Assembly (NCBI GenBank): GCA_963675135.1
Contig: OY776119.1
Location: 68,359,727 to 68,423,726, forward strand
Reading direction: 5' to 3'
DNA from: Galeopsis tetrahit
Taxonomy: Eukaryota > Streptophyta > Magnoliopsida > Lamiales > Lamiaceae
Length of the DNA stretch: 64,000 bases
Below the pieces are notes generated by a model. The model saw nothing but the letters and a program-made list of their open reading frames with translations, made no database searches and was not told the origin of the DNA. The translations under genes and the position numbers were made by a program. Each line of letters opens with the position of its first letter. The first letter of the stretch is position 1. This document shows, piece after piece, positions 1 through 10,534 of the stretch.

Positions 1-1
1 A

Positions 2-1750
2 AGGACTCTAGCATCTGTAGAAATGAGGCTCACTGGCTCTGAAGATGTTGTGCTACCAACTCTTGAGGCAAGAATCAGTGGTGTGGAATCTGGTCTCCAA
101 ACCATCTCCACTGAAGTTCAAAGTGCCAAATCAACCATGGAAGCCATCTCAGAGGAGGTCAAAACAGGGCAAAAGCTGCTGAGAGACAATCACAATGCTA
201 ATGTCAAAGCTCTCAGGCTAACTGTCAAACAAGTAATTGGAAAGAAGACAGCACTACAAAAGAGAAGAGCTGAAGAGCAAAGGCTAGCTATGGTCAAAGC
301 TGCCTCAGAAAAATTCTCCCAAGAGGTGCTGGCCAACATTGCTGAAGGTGCAGTGGCCAACCTAACTGAGCTCTTAAAAGCCCAACTGGATGCATCTCTG
401 AAAACAGCCATGGAGGAGGTTGTCCAACAAAAGATGAAGCCTGTTCTAGCTTTCCTTAGCTTGAGCAGTGATAGAATGCAGAATATACATGATGAGAATG
501 TATATTTGTTGGAGGAGATGAAGTCCCTAAACCAGGCCCAATCCCTGATGGCCTCAACAATGAGTGACCTCAAGCCCCAGTGCTTTGATGCTGCCAAAAA
601 GGGGGAAAGGGAAAGAGCTAGAGCAAAAGGTGCCTTGGTGATTGGAAGTCCAGTGAAAGGGAAGGACAAAATCCCTGAAGGAAAGGGAAAAGAGCCAGAA
701 ATGCTGAACTTGGAAGATTTGGATGAAGAGGAGCAGTTAGCATTGGCATTGAAGAACTCAATGGCCTCAGCTCAAGAGGAAAGAGTAAGGCTACAACAAA
801 GACCAGGTGGTGAAGTGTCAGGTTTGGACAAAGATGCTGAAGGTGTCCAAACCAGAGGAAAGATCAAGAAGGCCCAAGGAAAGAAGAGACAAATTGAGAA
901 ACTCACTGACTTTCCTAGCAGCCTTGATCTTCCACCTGAATTCAGAATTGATGAGGATGAACCTACATCAAAGAAAGCCAAAATTGCTGAAGAGCCCAAA
1001 TCTACTGAAGAGGACAAATCTTCTGAAACTGGAAAAACTGCTGAAGGTACCAAGTCCTCTGAAGACATTGAAGAGTTATTTGCTGAAGGATTTGGACCTG
1101 AACCTAAGAAGAAGACAACAGTCCTAGCTCTTGATCCATCAAAACTGTTTCATGAAGGGTATGGCAAAGACCCTGAAACACAACAAAAACTGGCCATGAT
1201 GAGGGCCCAAGAGAAAATGGACTTAATGGAAGAAGCCAACAGAGCAAGAGATGAAAGAAGAGCAAACTTTCAGAAACCAAGAAGGAGAAGAGCAACTTAC
1301 AGCAAGATGAAGCCTCAGCTTCTAATCCCAATGGACACCAAATATCCACACTTGGATAAATGGGTGCCAATTCAACTGAATGACACATGGGAAGAAGCCA
1401 AAAGGGAGTTTGTCTATGACTATTATGTCATTGACAGATGGAATGGAGGAGATGCAAACTCTGCCTTCACTGAGTTCATGCTAGAATACTACAGAGAGTT
1501 GTATCAACAACTACTTGCAGCTGCTGACATTGCAAGATTTGAACTCACAGCTCCCAAGCCAATCATATACATGCCTCCAAAGCTTGAAGGATGGATTGAC
1601 CAAGCAAGAATTCTGAGGGAATTCACTGAGATCCTTAAGCTGAACAAGATGGTTCTTGGACCTAAGGGAACCAACCAAGAAGCCATGGCACTGAAAAGAA
1701 GAGTGTGGGCACAGTATGGAATGCTCCCACCTCCTGAGGATGATCTTTGA
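2..1750 (+). CDS. Accessory 3' ORF of element A (partial, coiled-coil, unknown function)
   Basis: An open frame runs from the window edge (first codon at 2) to a TGA at 1748-1750, so the true start is upstream; the ATG at 23 is internal by comparison with element B. The first ~170 residues are Ala/Glu/Lys-rich and look like long coiled coil. A highly charged middle contains basic runs such as KGKDKIPEGKGKEPE and SKKAK. The last ~190 residues are a more globular domain with a basic patch (QKPRRRRATYSK) followed by KWVPIQLNDTWEEAKREF. It sits in the env-like position just before the polypurine tract. No membrane segment or signal peptide is visible, so an envelope role is not supported. The function is unknown. 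It is over 80% identical by eye to the element B copy. Confidence 0.75.
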   Translation, partial: RTLASVEMRLTGSEDVVLPTLEARISGVESGLQTISTEVQSAKSTMEAISEEVKTGQKLLRDNHNANVKALRLTVKQVIGKKTALQKRRAEEQRLAMVKAASEKFSQEVLANIAEGAVANLTELLKAQLDASLKTAMEEVVQQKMKPVLAFLSLSSDRMQNIHDENVYLLEEMKSLNQAQSLMASTMSDLKPQCFDAAKKGERERARAKGALVIGSPVKGKDKIPEGKGKEPEMLNLEDLDEEEQLALALKNSMASAQEERVRLQQRPGGEVSGLDKDAEGVQTRGKIKKAQGKKRQIEKLTDFPSSLDLPPEFRIDEDEPTSKKAKIAEEPKSTEEDKSSETGKTAEGTKSSEDIEELFAEGFGPEPKKKTTVLALDPSKLFHEGYGKDPETQQKLAMMRAQEKMDLMEEANRARDERRANFQKPRRRRATYSKMKPQLLIPMDTKYPHLDKWVPIQLNDTWEEAKREFVYDYYVIDRWNGGDANSAFTEFMLEYYRELYQQLLAAADIARFELTAPKPIIYMPPKLEGWIDQARILREFTEILKLNKMVLGPKGTNQEAMALKRRVWAQYGMLPPPEDDL

Positions 1751-2180
1751 AATGGCTAAGTCTTCTGACCTTACTTGAATGATCAACTATGCTGAAATAT
1801 GGTCAAGTTTGCTGATGTGTTAATCTGTTTGCTCTGTTTTGTTATGAATTGCTCTGATACAAGTTCTGTGCTTTGATGCTGAAAATATTATTTTGAATTA
1901 TTGTAATAAACTGCTCTGATGTATTGATTCATGCTCTGATATGTTAATTTCAACTATCAACATGCTTGTAATGATTTTTGAATGAATGATAGTTGAACTT
2001 ATTTTGAATCAAGAAACACAAACCTCTATGCCTATCTTAAAACCTACTTGCAACAAAAACAGTGAATACACTAACACATTATTTTTCAGGAATATTGACC
2101 TCAGTCATGTCTTCTGAAGATACATGTAATAGGTGTAGACAAGTCACTTTTGCTTCAGTTGTATAGGTTTTGGCATCATC

Positions 2181-2194
2181 AAAAAGGGGGAAAT
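2181..2194 (+). other. Polypurine tract of element A
   Basis: AAAAAGGGGGAAAT lies directly before the TGTTGGG that opens the LTR. This is the usual plus-strand primer site of SIRE-type copia elements. The same tract precedes the LTR of element B and, on the other strand, of element C. Confidence 0.8.
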
Positions 2195-4043
2195 TGTTGG
2201 GAATAAAATGAGCTATGTTTTGATTAAATACCAAAAACCCCCTGAGACATGCCTAATTTGTAAATGAATATGTTCTAGAGATGTTAGAACATACAGCATA
2301 AGGCTAGATGAGAAGCTGAAATGTTAGGCAGCTCTTAGAAAATTAGATGCACAATTTGAGGGGGAACCTATGCTTTGAAGATAATCAAGATCAAGTCCCC
2401 TCAAGGCTCAAATTCTGGAACAATCACTTAAGAGCAAGGACACTCTATGAAATCTAAGATGCTCTTATCAGGAGAGTTGTCCAGAGAAAATATTCATAAA
2501 GCTCTGATCAGGAGAGTTGTCCAAAGAAGCTAGCCATAAGGAAGTACAAGCTTACCTAGCTCAAAAGGACAAAAATACTCAAAGGTGTTCATCAGCAGAG
2601 TTGTCCAGAGAAGTCAACTCTAGGCATAAAGTGCTCTGATGCAAAAAGATTAAATATACTGATCAGGAGAGTTGTCCAGAGGAGTTGTCTCAGCTAAATT
2701 GACCAAGATCAAATGCTCTGAAAGCCTGAAATCAACTATGCTAAAGAACTTGAGACAACATGTCCCTAAAGGTCCTCAAAGGAATGAGCTAAGACCATAC
2801 TCAAGAGAAATAAAGGGAAAGAGCTAAGTCATCTGAAGAAGAGCAAGCCAACCATGCTGAAAAGCAAAACTGCTGATAGTGATAAGGAGAGTTGTCCAGA
2901 TGATAAGGAATGTTGTCTTATCATTGGATCAACCTTCAGAAGCCATGTCCAAGTCCTAACAAGAAGTCAAACATTGGGAAAAGTGCTGCAGAATGAAGAC
3001 AAAACTGTTACAGCCGTTTATTACCCAAAATGAGGACATGTCACTATCAAGAATCTGTCTTCCAGTTTGAAGAACTCAAGGAAGACATTTATAGCAATTT
3101 GGGGCTGCCTCTCCAACGGGCAAATCCTCCATTTTGTCTATAAAAACAGAAGTGTGAAGACCATTTGAAAGCATCTCAACACAATCCAACTAAGCTCAAA
3201 GTTCTTACAAGCTAGAGTGCTTTCAAAGCTTTCAAAGACTATCTTAGTCTTCAAACACTTCTTCTAAGCTGAACCAAATTGTATATCCATACACAAGCTT
3301 AGAGAGATATCCTATCCTTATACACTGATCTTCATTGTAAAGGATATCTCATTAGTTGGAACCTTACTTCAACCCTTATACCTTTCAAGAGTGAAAGTAA
3401 GAAGGTTGTAGTAGTAGAAGTGGTAGGAGCTGACTGTTGAGAGAAGAACAGTTCAGTTCTGAGTTGAGAAGAGGGTACTAGGACTCTAGACATCCTAGGG
3501 ATCAATTCACCAAGGAGTGGTGTTCTTGATCAAGTGCACCTTGGCACTATAAAACAAGTTAATTCCAAGAGTGAAGGAATTATCCTGTTAAATCAGGGAA
3601 AGTGGATGTAGGAGCTTGAGTCTCTGAACCACTATAAACTCTTGTGTTGTTTTGCTTTACAAGTACTTACAATCATTCGACACTGCACACAAAACTGATC
3701 TTTCAAAGATACATATTCAAAGACTGTGCAAAACTGATTTGGACAAGTTCCCTGAAGCTAAACTGAACTGTGTTGCATTGACTAAGTGATTTCAGAAATT
3801 AAAGGAGTCTAAACTTAAAGGACCAACCACTATTCCGCACATATAACTCCCCTAGATAGTTATTCAACTAAGTACTCAATAGTACTTAGTAGTTTGATTA
3901 TCTTAGAAGAGTTAATCTTCTTCAGCAGAGTTGTCCAAGACAACCTTGCTGAACTCTGGTTTGATCAAGTTAGCAAAAGAATTGCATACAAGTGTATCCC
4001 CCCCCCCCCATACACTTGTCATATACTCCTTTCAGGACCAACA
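2195..4043 (+). repeat. 3' LTR of element A (1849 bp)
   Basis: It begins TGTTGGGAATAAAATGAG and ends TTTCAGGACCAACA, and aligns along its length with 16268-18061. A TATA-like CTATAAAAACAG lies near 3138-3149, matching CTATAAATACAG in the B copy. A run of nine to ten C near 4000 precedes the end. Confidence 0.85.
2466..2905 (+). repeat. Spaced GAGAGTTGTCCAGAG motifs inside the A LTR
   Basis: The motif (G/T)ATCAGGAGAGTTGTCCAGAG recurs at about 2466, 2506, 2590, 2661 and 2881 with small changes, and once more near 3921. Spacing is irregular (40-220 bp), so this is not a tandem array. The same motif is repeated in the B LTR near 16536, 16619, 16690 and 16900. Confidence 0.7.
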
Positions 4044-4339
4044 ACAGTGCTGGAACAGATGTTGATCCAACACTTTACAGATCCATGATAGGTAGTTTAC
4101 TATATTTAACCTCTAGTAGACCAGATATTATGTACAGTGTTTGTGTTTGTGCTAGGTACCAAGCTAATCCAAAGGAATCTCACTTGAATGCTGTGAAGAG
4201 GATTATCAAGTATGTTGCAGGTACAAATGACCTTGGAATTTGGTATACTAAGGACACCAACAACATTTTGATAGGCTACAGTGATGCTGATTGGGCTGGA
4301 GATATAGATGATAAATAGAGTACGAGTGGAGGATGTTTC
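4044..4339 (+). pseudogene. Copia RT/RNase H fragment (element D)
   Basis: Translation gives the end of a copia reverse transcriptase and the start of RNase H: SLLYLTSSRPDIMYSVCV, then NPKESHLNAVKRI and GYSDADWAGDIDDK, followed by an in-frame TAG at 4316-4318 where relatives continue KSTSGG. Element A interrupts it on the left and the LTR of element C on the right (after GGATGTTTC). It is therefore older than both insertions. Confidence 0.85.
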
Positions 4340-6011
4340 TGTTGGTCCCAAAGTTGAGTTAATAATATTGAGTAAGCTAGTGAAAATGTCTAGAGGGGAG
4401 GGGTGAATAGACTTTTCAAAAATCTTTCAATATATCAGAATACACAATGCGGAATAATCAGATTACTAATGAGCCCAATCAAATTTATACTCAACTTTTA
4501 TCTAGATCTTTATCTTTGTTAATTCTTAATGTTCTTAGTTAAACAATTCAAACAAATAATAAACAGTAAAGTAAAGAACACAGAATTTTATAGTGGTTCG
4601 ACCAATAAGTCTACATCCACTCTCACAACTCCAGTTGTGAAGTTTTATTAACTCTTCTTGAGCTTCTTGTGGCTTAGAGTCCCAAGATTAAGACTTTGAT
4701 CTTATCGATTATACCTCCAGGTATATCTTCGATCTACTAGTAATTCTACAAGTAACTAGCACACTTGTTTTACAACATACAAACTTAAACTTGAAAAGTA
4801 AAACTTCTCTTTGAATAGCCTTTGATTCTTCTCTTCAATTCAGTGGCTCTTCTTGCTTTGATTTCCTTAACTCTGTGAGTTATTGCTTGTAGACTTGCTC
4901 TTGAATTCTCTAAGATCAGTAATTCCTCAGTAGTAGCAGTCTTTCAGTAGTCTCTTCAAGTAGGAGATCATACAGTATTTATAGAACTTAGTATGACAGT
5001 TAGCAGTTTGTGAACTAACTCTCAACTAACTCTAAACTGTTTTTGTAACTTCTTCTTGTAACCAACTTTGTAACTTCCTTCAACTTCCAAGTCAGCATAT
5101 CTTCAATAAATCTTCAGTTACACCTTACATAAGTTTTCCAAACTTATTCTTCAATTTTACCAAATCAGCACAGTAACTTACTGTTCTGATTTTTACTCTT
5201 CGGATTTTACTCTTCTGAGTCAGTCAGCATAGTAACTTATAACTTTCAAAACTTCTCCAGATTTCTTCTCAGCTTATCTTCAATTCCTTCTTTGAAGTCT
5301 TCTTATTCTGAAGTAGTCCTCTGAGTCTTCTTTTAGTCTTCTGATCTTCTTCTAATCTAGTTCTAATCTACTGTTCTGAACTTTTACATTGTTGAATACA
5401 AATAGAATACAACTTTACATATATAAAACCTATCTATACATCAACTGAACTATATACAGATGAGTATATCTAAGTCCTATACTATAAGTTGTCTATACAA
5501 TACAAAACATCAGCTTAGTTCCTAACAGTTCATATATCAGATCAGTAAACAATAAGATCAGTAACTCATGTAAGTTCAATAACTTCCATATAAGATCAGT
5601 AAATACTAAGATCAGTAAACACTTAAGATCAGTAACTTACATATAAGACCAGTAAGCATATAAGATCAGTAAGTGTATCAGATCAGTAACTCAGATTTCA
5701 AATATCTCCTATAAGATCACTAAAATTACTCTCAGTTTCCATACTCAGATCAGTAATCTTATTCCAGATAACTCAGTTAAGATCAGTAACTTTATTCTTA
5801 CTATTACTTCATAAGATCAGTAAACTTACTTCAGTTAGCATTAAGATCAGTAATCTCAATTTGAGTTTCTCATCCGATTAGTAAGCTTATATTCAGATGA
5901 CTTAGTTAAGATGACTTAGAACCACATATATCACTAACTTTAAGTTGCTTTTGGCCATCAAAACATACTTTCATCAACTAGAACATTGTTTATAGGATTC
6001 ATATCCCAACA
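4340..6011 (-). repeat. 3' LTR of element C (1672 bp)
   Basis: On the plus strand it reads from TGTTGGTCCCAAAG to ATATCCCAACA, so on the minus strand it is TGTTGGGATATGAATCC to GGGACCAACA. Its minus-strand start matches the 5' LTR of element E at 62661, and its other end matches 63840-63982, so C and E are one family. AGTATTTATAGAA near 4975 gives a minus-strand TATA box. Plus-strand AGATCAGTAA-like words recur about 15 times between 5530 and 5870. Confidence 0.85.
5530..5870 (-). repeat. Cluster of AGATCAGTAA words in the C LTR
   Basis: The word (A/T)AGATCAGTAA and one-base variants recur every 15-40 bp. Lengths between them are irregular and the spacers are unrelated. The cluster reappears in the internal spacer at about 9750-10145. 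Confidence 0.65.
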
Positions 6012-6026
6012 ATTTCCCCCTTTTTG
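6012..6026 (-). other. Polypurine tract of element C
   Basis: Minus-strand AAAAAGGGGGAAATT directly precedes the LTR start. The sequence is the same tract as in elements A and B. Confidence 0.8.
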
Positions 6027-6247
6027 ATGAAGCGAAAACTACTTAAATGTTAATAAATCAGTAGTTAAGTATGCAGTCAATCATAACAGTTCATCAATTC
6101 AGAAATCATATCATATTCACAATCAAATCAGATATTTCACATATTACACATACTAACAAAATATGAAATGATCACAAAATATAGAAATAAAGATTAAGGA
6201 TAGAAATGTTATCTTCTGAGCTTGTCCTTCATCTTCATTCTGCATCT

Positions 6248-9200
6248 TCAGATTCTGAATGCAACATACATCCTTGCTTTGATATCCATCATATGTTGAT
6301 GATCAGATATTCCTTCTTCCTTGATAATCTCAGTAATAATGTTGTTGATCTCTTTGTAATCAGGTTCTCCATTTTCCAGTCTTGGAGGTTCCCAATTAGG
6401 TTCTTCAGGACACAAAATCTTTGTTCCAGCACGATTAGCAACTTGAACTATGTCTTCCCAGAACTCTTGATCAATGTTCAGCATGAACTCTTCAAAATCA
6501 ATAAATTCTGCTTCTCTGCTCGAATGATCACCAAACTTCCTCACAATGAAGTTTGCAATCTGCCACTTCTTCAAATTCTTCCAGTATTCCATATGTTCTG
6601 TCAAAACAATGAAATCCACAAAGTTTTCATCTTGAAAATCTTTGTCAAACTCTTTTCCTTCAACTTTCTTTTGAGTATTCATCTTTCTCTTCAAAGCTAT
6701 AACTCGATTATCAAATCTTGTTTTCAAGAACTTGACATCCTTTTCTTTCTTCTTTTTCAATTTTTCTTCTTCACTTGTCATAACAGCTTTCATTTTGCTT
6801 TTTGATCTGGTAATTCTTCCAACTTCTTCTTCTTGTTGTTCTTCATCAGACAGGACTAACTTCCTCTTCTTCTGACTTGAACTCCCAGCAATATCAGGTC
6901 CTTTCTCAACAATTTCTTGACCAAGCTGTTTTTGTTGTTTCCTTTGTTTCAGTTTTTCATTCAGAATAGCAATTTCAGCTTTTAATTCATCCTGACTCAC
7001 AACCAACTGAGCTTATTGTGACTGTGTTTGTTCCATCACTTCCCTTGTCCTATCTTCCCCCTTTTTGGCTTCATCATGCCACTCTTTCAAGGAAGATATG
7101 TGTTGCTCCAGCTTTTTATGCAACACCTGAGACAGGTTCTTTTCTTGTACTCTATGAAGATAAAAAAATTTGGACATTGTATGCTCCATCACCTTTTCAT
7201 AAGAGTGTTCAGAAGTCATTTTATTCATTCTCTCAGTAGCTTCTTGGAACATCTTTACAGCATCTTCCAACTTTGCTTGAAGCTCTGCATTCTGCTTTTT
7301 CAACATCTCAAAGTCAGAATTCTCAGATTCCTTTTCAATAGGAACTGTTCTGATCTGTTCTTGCACATCTTCAAGAACAATAGGATCAGCAGAGTGAATT
7401 GGAATGCTTTCCATCTCTTCAGCATCCAAAGCTTGATTTTCAACAACTTCTGTTTCCTCAATCACAACAGTGTTCTCAAACACCTCTGTTGCATTGTCAA
7501 TATCTTCATCAATTTCCATAAAATCCTTTTCAGCAGCATTCTCAGCTTCATCAACACCTTTCTCTTCACTAAACAAATCTTCATCAGAGTTAGGAGTTGC
7601 AATCTTCTCAACAGTGTACTTGATTCCTGTTAATCTTTCAACAAGAAGTACAACATATTCTGGAGTAACTAACTCAAGAAAAGAGTTAACACCAGCTGCT
7701 TGCATCTGCTCTGCTTCCCAATCATCAAAGATTGAAGCACCTCCCATGCCTTCCATGATAGCTAAATTCTCCTTCAAAGTACTCCTCTTAAGATACACCC
7801 ATGTGCCAATCCTAAGGAGTTTCTCAAACTCAACTGAGCTCTCATCTAATCCAGGAAATTGCTTCAACAAAGCTATCCTCAAATCTATCCTGATTCTATC
7901 CTCTTTATCACAGATAGTGTACTCCATCAAATCAGCAGGTTTAGGAGTAATAAATTCAGGTTCAGGAGATGATGAAATGTCAATTGGTTCAGTAGAAGGC
8001 TCAAATTCATGTTCAGTAGAGTGAGCATGAACCTGTATTGGGGTTTGATGTGGTGAAGGTTGATGTGAAGTTTGATGTTGAGGACTAGAAATTGGGGTAG
8101 GATCAAAGTTAGTGTTCTGAGGGGATGAATGGGGAGTGTTCTGAGTCTCAGAAAAATAGTGATCTGATCTTCCAGAACATGAAGGTTGAGGGTTTTGGGT
8201 TTCAGTTTGGCTTGGTTCAGAGTTTGAAGGGGTAGGGGAGACAACAATCAATTTCCTCCTAGCACTCCTTGTCTTAGTCCTTTTATGAACAGTAATCGGA
8301 CTAGGAACACTAACCTCTTGCTCATCTGAGCTTGATTGCACCACAGTTTCAACAAATCTAACTGTTGGCTCTGAGGCAGCTGTAGCAGACCTTCCTCTCC
8401 TTGGTCTAGTACTGCTCGGATCATGCCTTGCCTTCGACCTAACTTCAGGTTGATTGTCCTCGGATTGGTACATTGAAGCTCCAGACTCTTGTGCTTCAAG
8501 CTCTTGAGGTTGTTCCAAAGGGTTTTCTTGTTCAAACTGAACAGACTCCTTCTTCATCAAGAATTTCCCATGATGGAATTTCTTGGGATTACTCCAATAT
8601 GGCTTTTTCACCAGCTGAGGCAGCAAGAAACTCAGCTTGCTTCCAAACCCTAATTTCGATTTAATCGAAAATTCCATGGTATCCTCATCGAACAAAACTT
8701 TGTCTTTTTCAGTCAGTAGCCTTTCCAAGAAGAATCCTTGCCAATCACCTTGAACTCTGTCGATGATTGCAGCCATAATTCTAATCTTGAAACTTGATAA
8801 GGCATCCTGGCTATGATGTTGCCCTAACAAGCATTTCCCTGCTATGTCCATTAAAAATTGAAGACCTGTAGGAAGAACATCCTTCTTCAGATTAGTCAAT
8901 GTCTCTGTTTCAACACCTGACCACCTTCCTACACATTCCTTTTCCTCTCCAGCTTTGTAAGTCAAAATATCCATCGGGCCTTGCGGTAAATCCAACATTA
9001 CTTCTAGGATGTCCCTAGTAATTGTGACCTTGTGTCCAGCAAGAATGGAGTGGACACCATTTTTATCACCTTGGAGTTGCAAATAGAATTCCACAGCTTC
9101 TGGTTCATAGACATTCATGGGAGATGATTCCAGAAATTTTCGTAGCCCACACTCTTCGCACATAGTCAGAATGGCTTGATTTTCAGCACTGTGTCGGCCA

Positions 9201-9310
9201 TTGAAATACACAGCGTTCTCCACAAAAATGCCCTTTTTGCGAATCCAGAAATTCGAATCGAATGTTCCTGCAACTTGGTTAGCTTCATTGATAATATTAA
9301 TGGTTGCCAT
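6248..9310 (-). pseudogene. Accessory 3' ORF of element C, one in-frame stop
   Basis: Two minus-strand open stretches (9310-7013 and 7012-6248) are in the same frame and separated only by TAA at 7013-7015, so this is one ORF of about 1020 codons with a single nonsense change. Start MATINIINEANQ at 9310. Residues ~1-270 form a globular domain resembling the plant retroelement family annotated as putative plant transposon protein. A Pro/Ser/Thr-rich linker with many PSPQ-type words follows, then an acidic stretch and coiled coil before the stop. After the stop come basic KKRK and KKKKEKD runs and a final domain (FIDFEEFMLNIDQEFWED) resembling the C-terminus of the A/B ORFs. Function unknown; no membrane segment. 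Confidence 0.7.
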
Positions 9311-10534
9311 TTGAGAATTTTGTAGAAACCAGATTTTTCAGAAGTTATGGGGTTAAGAGATTTCCAGAAACGAACTCGTAAGAACGAAGAAGATGAAGTG
9401 TGATCGTTTTTTGTTAAATTCAAAACCAATCTAGGGCTAGGATTGAATTAGATTATCACAAAGAATGGTTGGGATTAAGTCTCAAAATTCGAGTTAAACA
9501 ATAACTGTTCACATTCTAGTACCATTCTTAATTTTTGGAGCCAACTTGTGTTTGATAAATACACCACAATTTTTAGGTTAGAAGTAGAAGAGTGTATTAA
9601 TCTTCTCTATTAGTAATCTAAAATTTGAACAATTTTTGACTTAGAAAATTCTAAACCAAAAGACTGTTCTGATGCAAATCAGCACAGTAGTTTCCAAAAC
9701 TATTTCACTTCATTTTCTTACAAGTATATAAAGAAAATATCACTTATCTGGATCAGCTGAGTACTGTGATCAGCTGAGTAACCTTTTTAGAAATCAGATC
9801 AGTAGATGAATCAGCACAGTAGATTTCAGATCAGTAGATGGGTCAGCACAGTAATCCTCAGATCATTACCCAAATTTCCTGATTTCATCTTTTTGATATC
9901 AGCACAGTGATCCTCAGATCAGTACTGTGTCAGATTAGTAGAATTCTGTAGACAGATTAGTAGTAAACATATCTTTCTGTAGACAGATTAGTCAGTAATC
10001 AGATTAGTTCTGTAGAATAACTGAATTGTAATCAGATCAGTACTGTAGACAAGTCAATTTATTAATCAGAATATATCTGTAGACTGCTATAGTCTGTAAT
10101 CAGATCAGATTAGTAGACTTTTCAAATCTGTAATCAGATCAGTTCCCCCTTCAATGGAGAATTCCTCTTCTGTGCCTGTTTCACCTTGGTAGAAGTGTTA
10201 GTTCTTGAGATATAAGTGTAAAACAGTACAGATTAGTAACAATATGTTTAATTTAATGATCACATCAAGGTTTATACTAAAATGACTTAGTGATCTGAGT
10301 CAACAAAAGGATCTTTAAGAAATCACAGATTCCCCCTTAATGTATGTTCTCAGTGTCCCTCAGCTTTACCAGCTTCCTCATTGGGATTAAGGTCACTTTA
10401 GTAACCTTGTTACCTGTTTTAGTGATCTGACATAGAGTTGTCTCTTCTGAATTTTGAGTTTTGATGTACTGTTCTTAGTTTCTGCTTCATGTCCTTCTTG
10501 GTATAAGATCAGTTCCTGAAGTGTTAGCACAGTT
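9311..10534 (-). other. Untranslated spacer between pol and accessory ORF of element C
   Basis: No open frame of note. The stretch 9750-10145 is dense in GATCAGTA and CAGCACAGTA words like those of the C LTR. Such a spacer would fit a leader or splice-acceptor region for a separately expressed 3' ORF, but no such site can be assigned from sequence alone. Confidence 0.5.

Larger units (their letters stand above)
1..4043 (+). mobile_element. SIRE-like Ty1/copia element A, 3' part
   Basis: The 3' end of an LTR retrotransposon that enters from the left edge of the window. In order it holds an accessory ORF, about 440 bp of untranslated sequence, a polypurine tract, and an LTR bounded by TGTTGG and CCAACA. 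Gag and pol lie outside the window. It is inserted in a copia RNase H coding fragment that resumes at 4044. Element B near 13.5-18.1 kb is a close relative in the same orientation. Confidence 0.85.

Noticed and set aside
4000..4010. Poly-C run as an assembly error
   Set aside because: A similar run exists at the same place in the B LTR and near the end of LTR F, so it is a feature of these LTR ends.
6206..8024. Plus-strand frames of 184-201 codons opposite the element C accessory ORF
   Set aside because: Antisense shadows of the minus-strand ORF, which has coherent domains and the correct element orientation.
5530..10145. CRISPR-like array from repeated AGATCAGTAA words
   Set aside because: The words are short, unequally spaced and lie in a plant LTR element; no cas genes.
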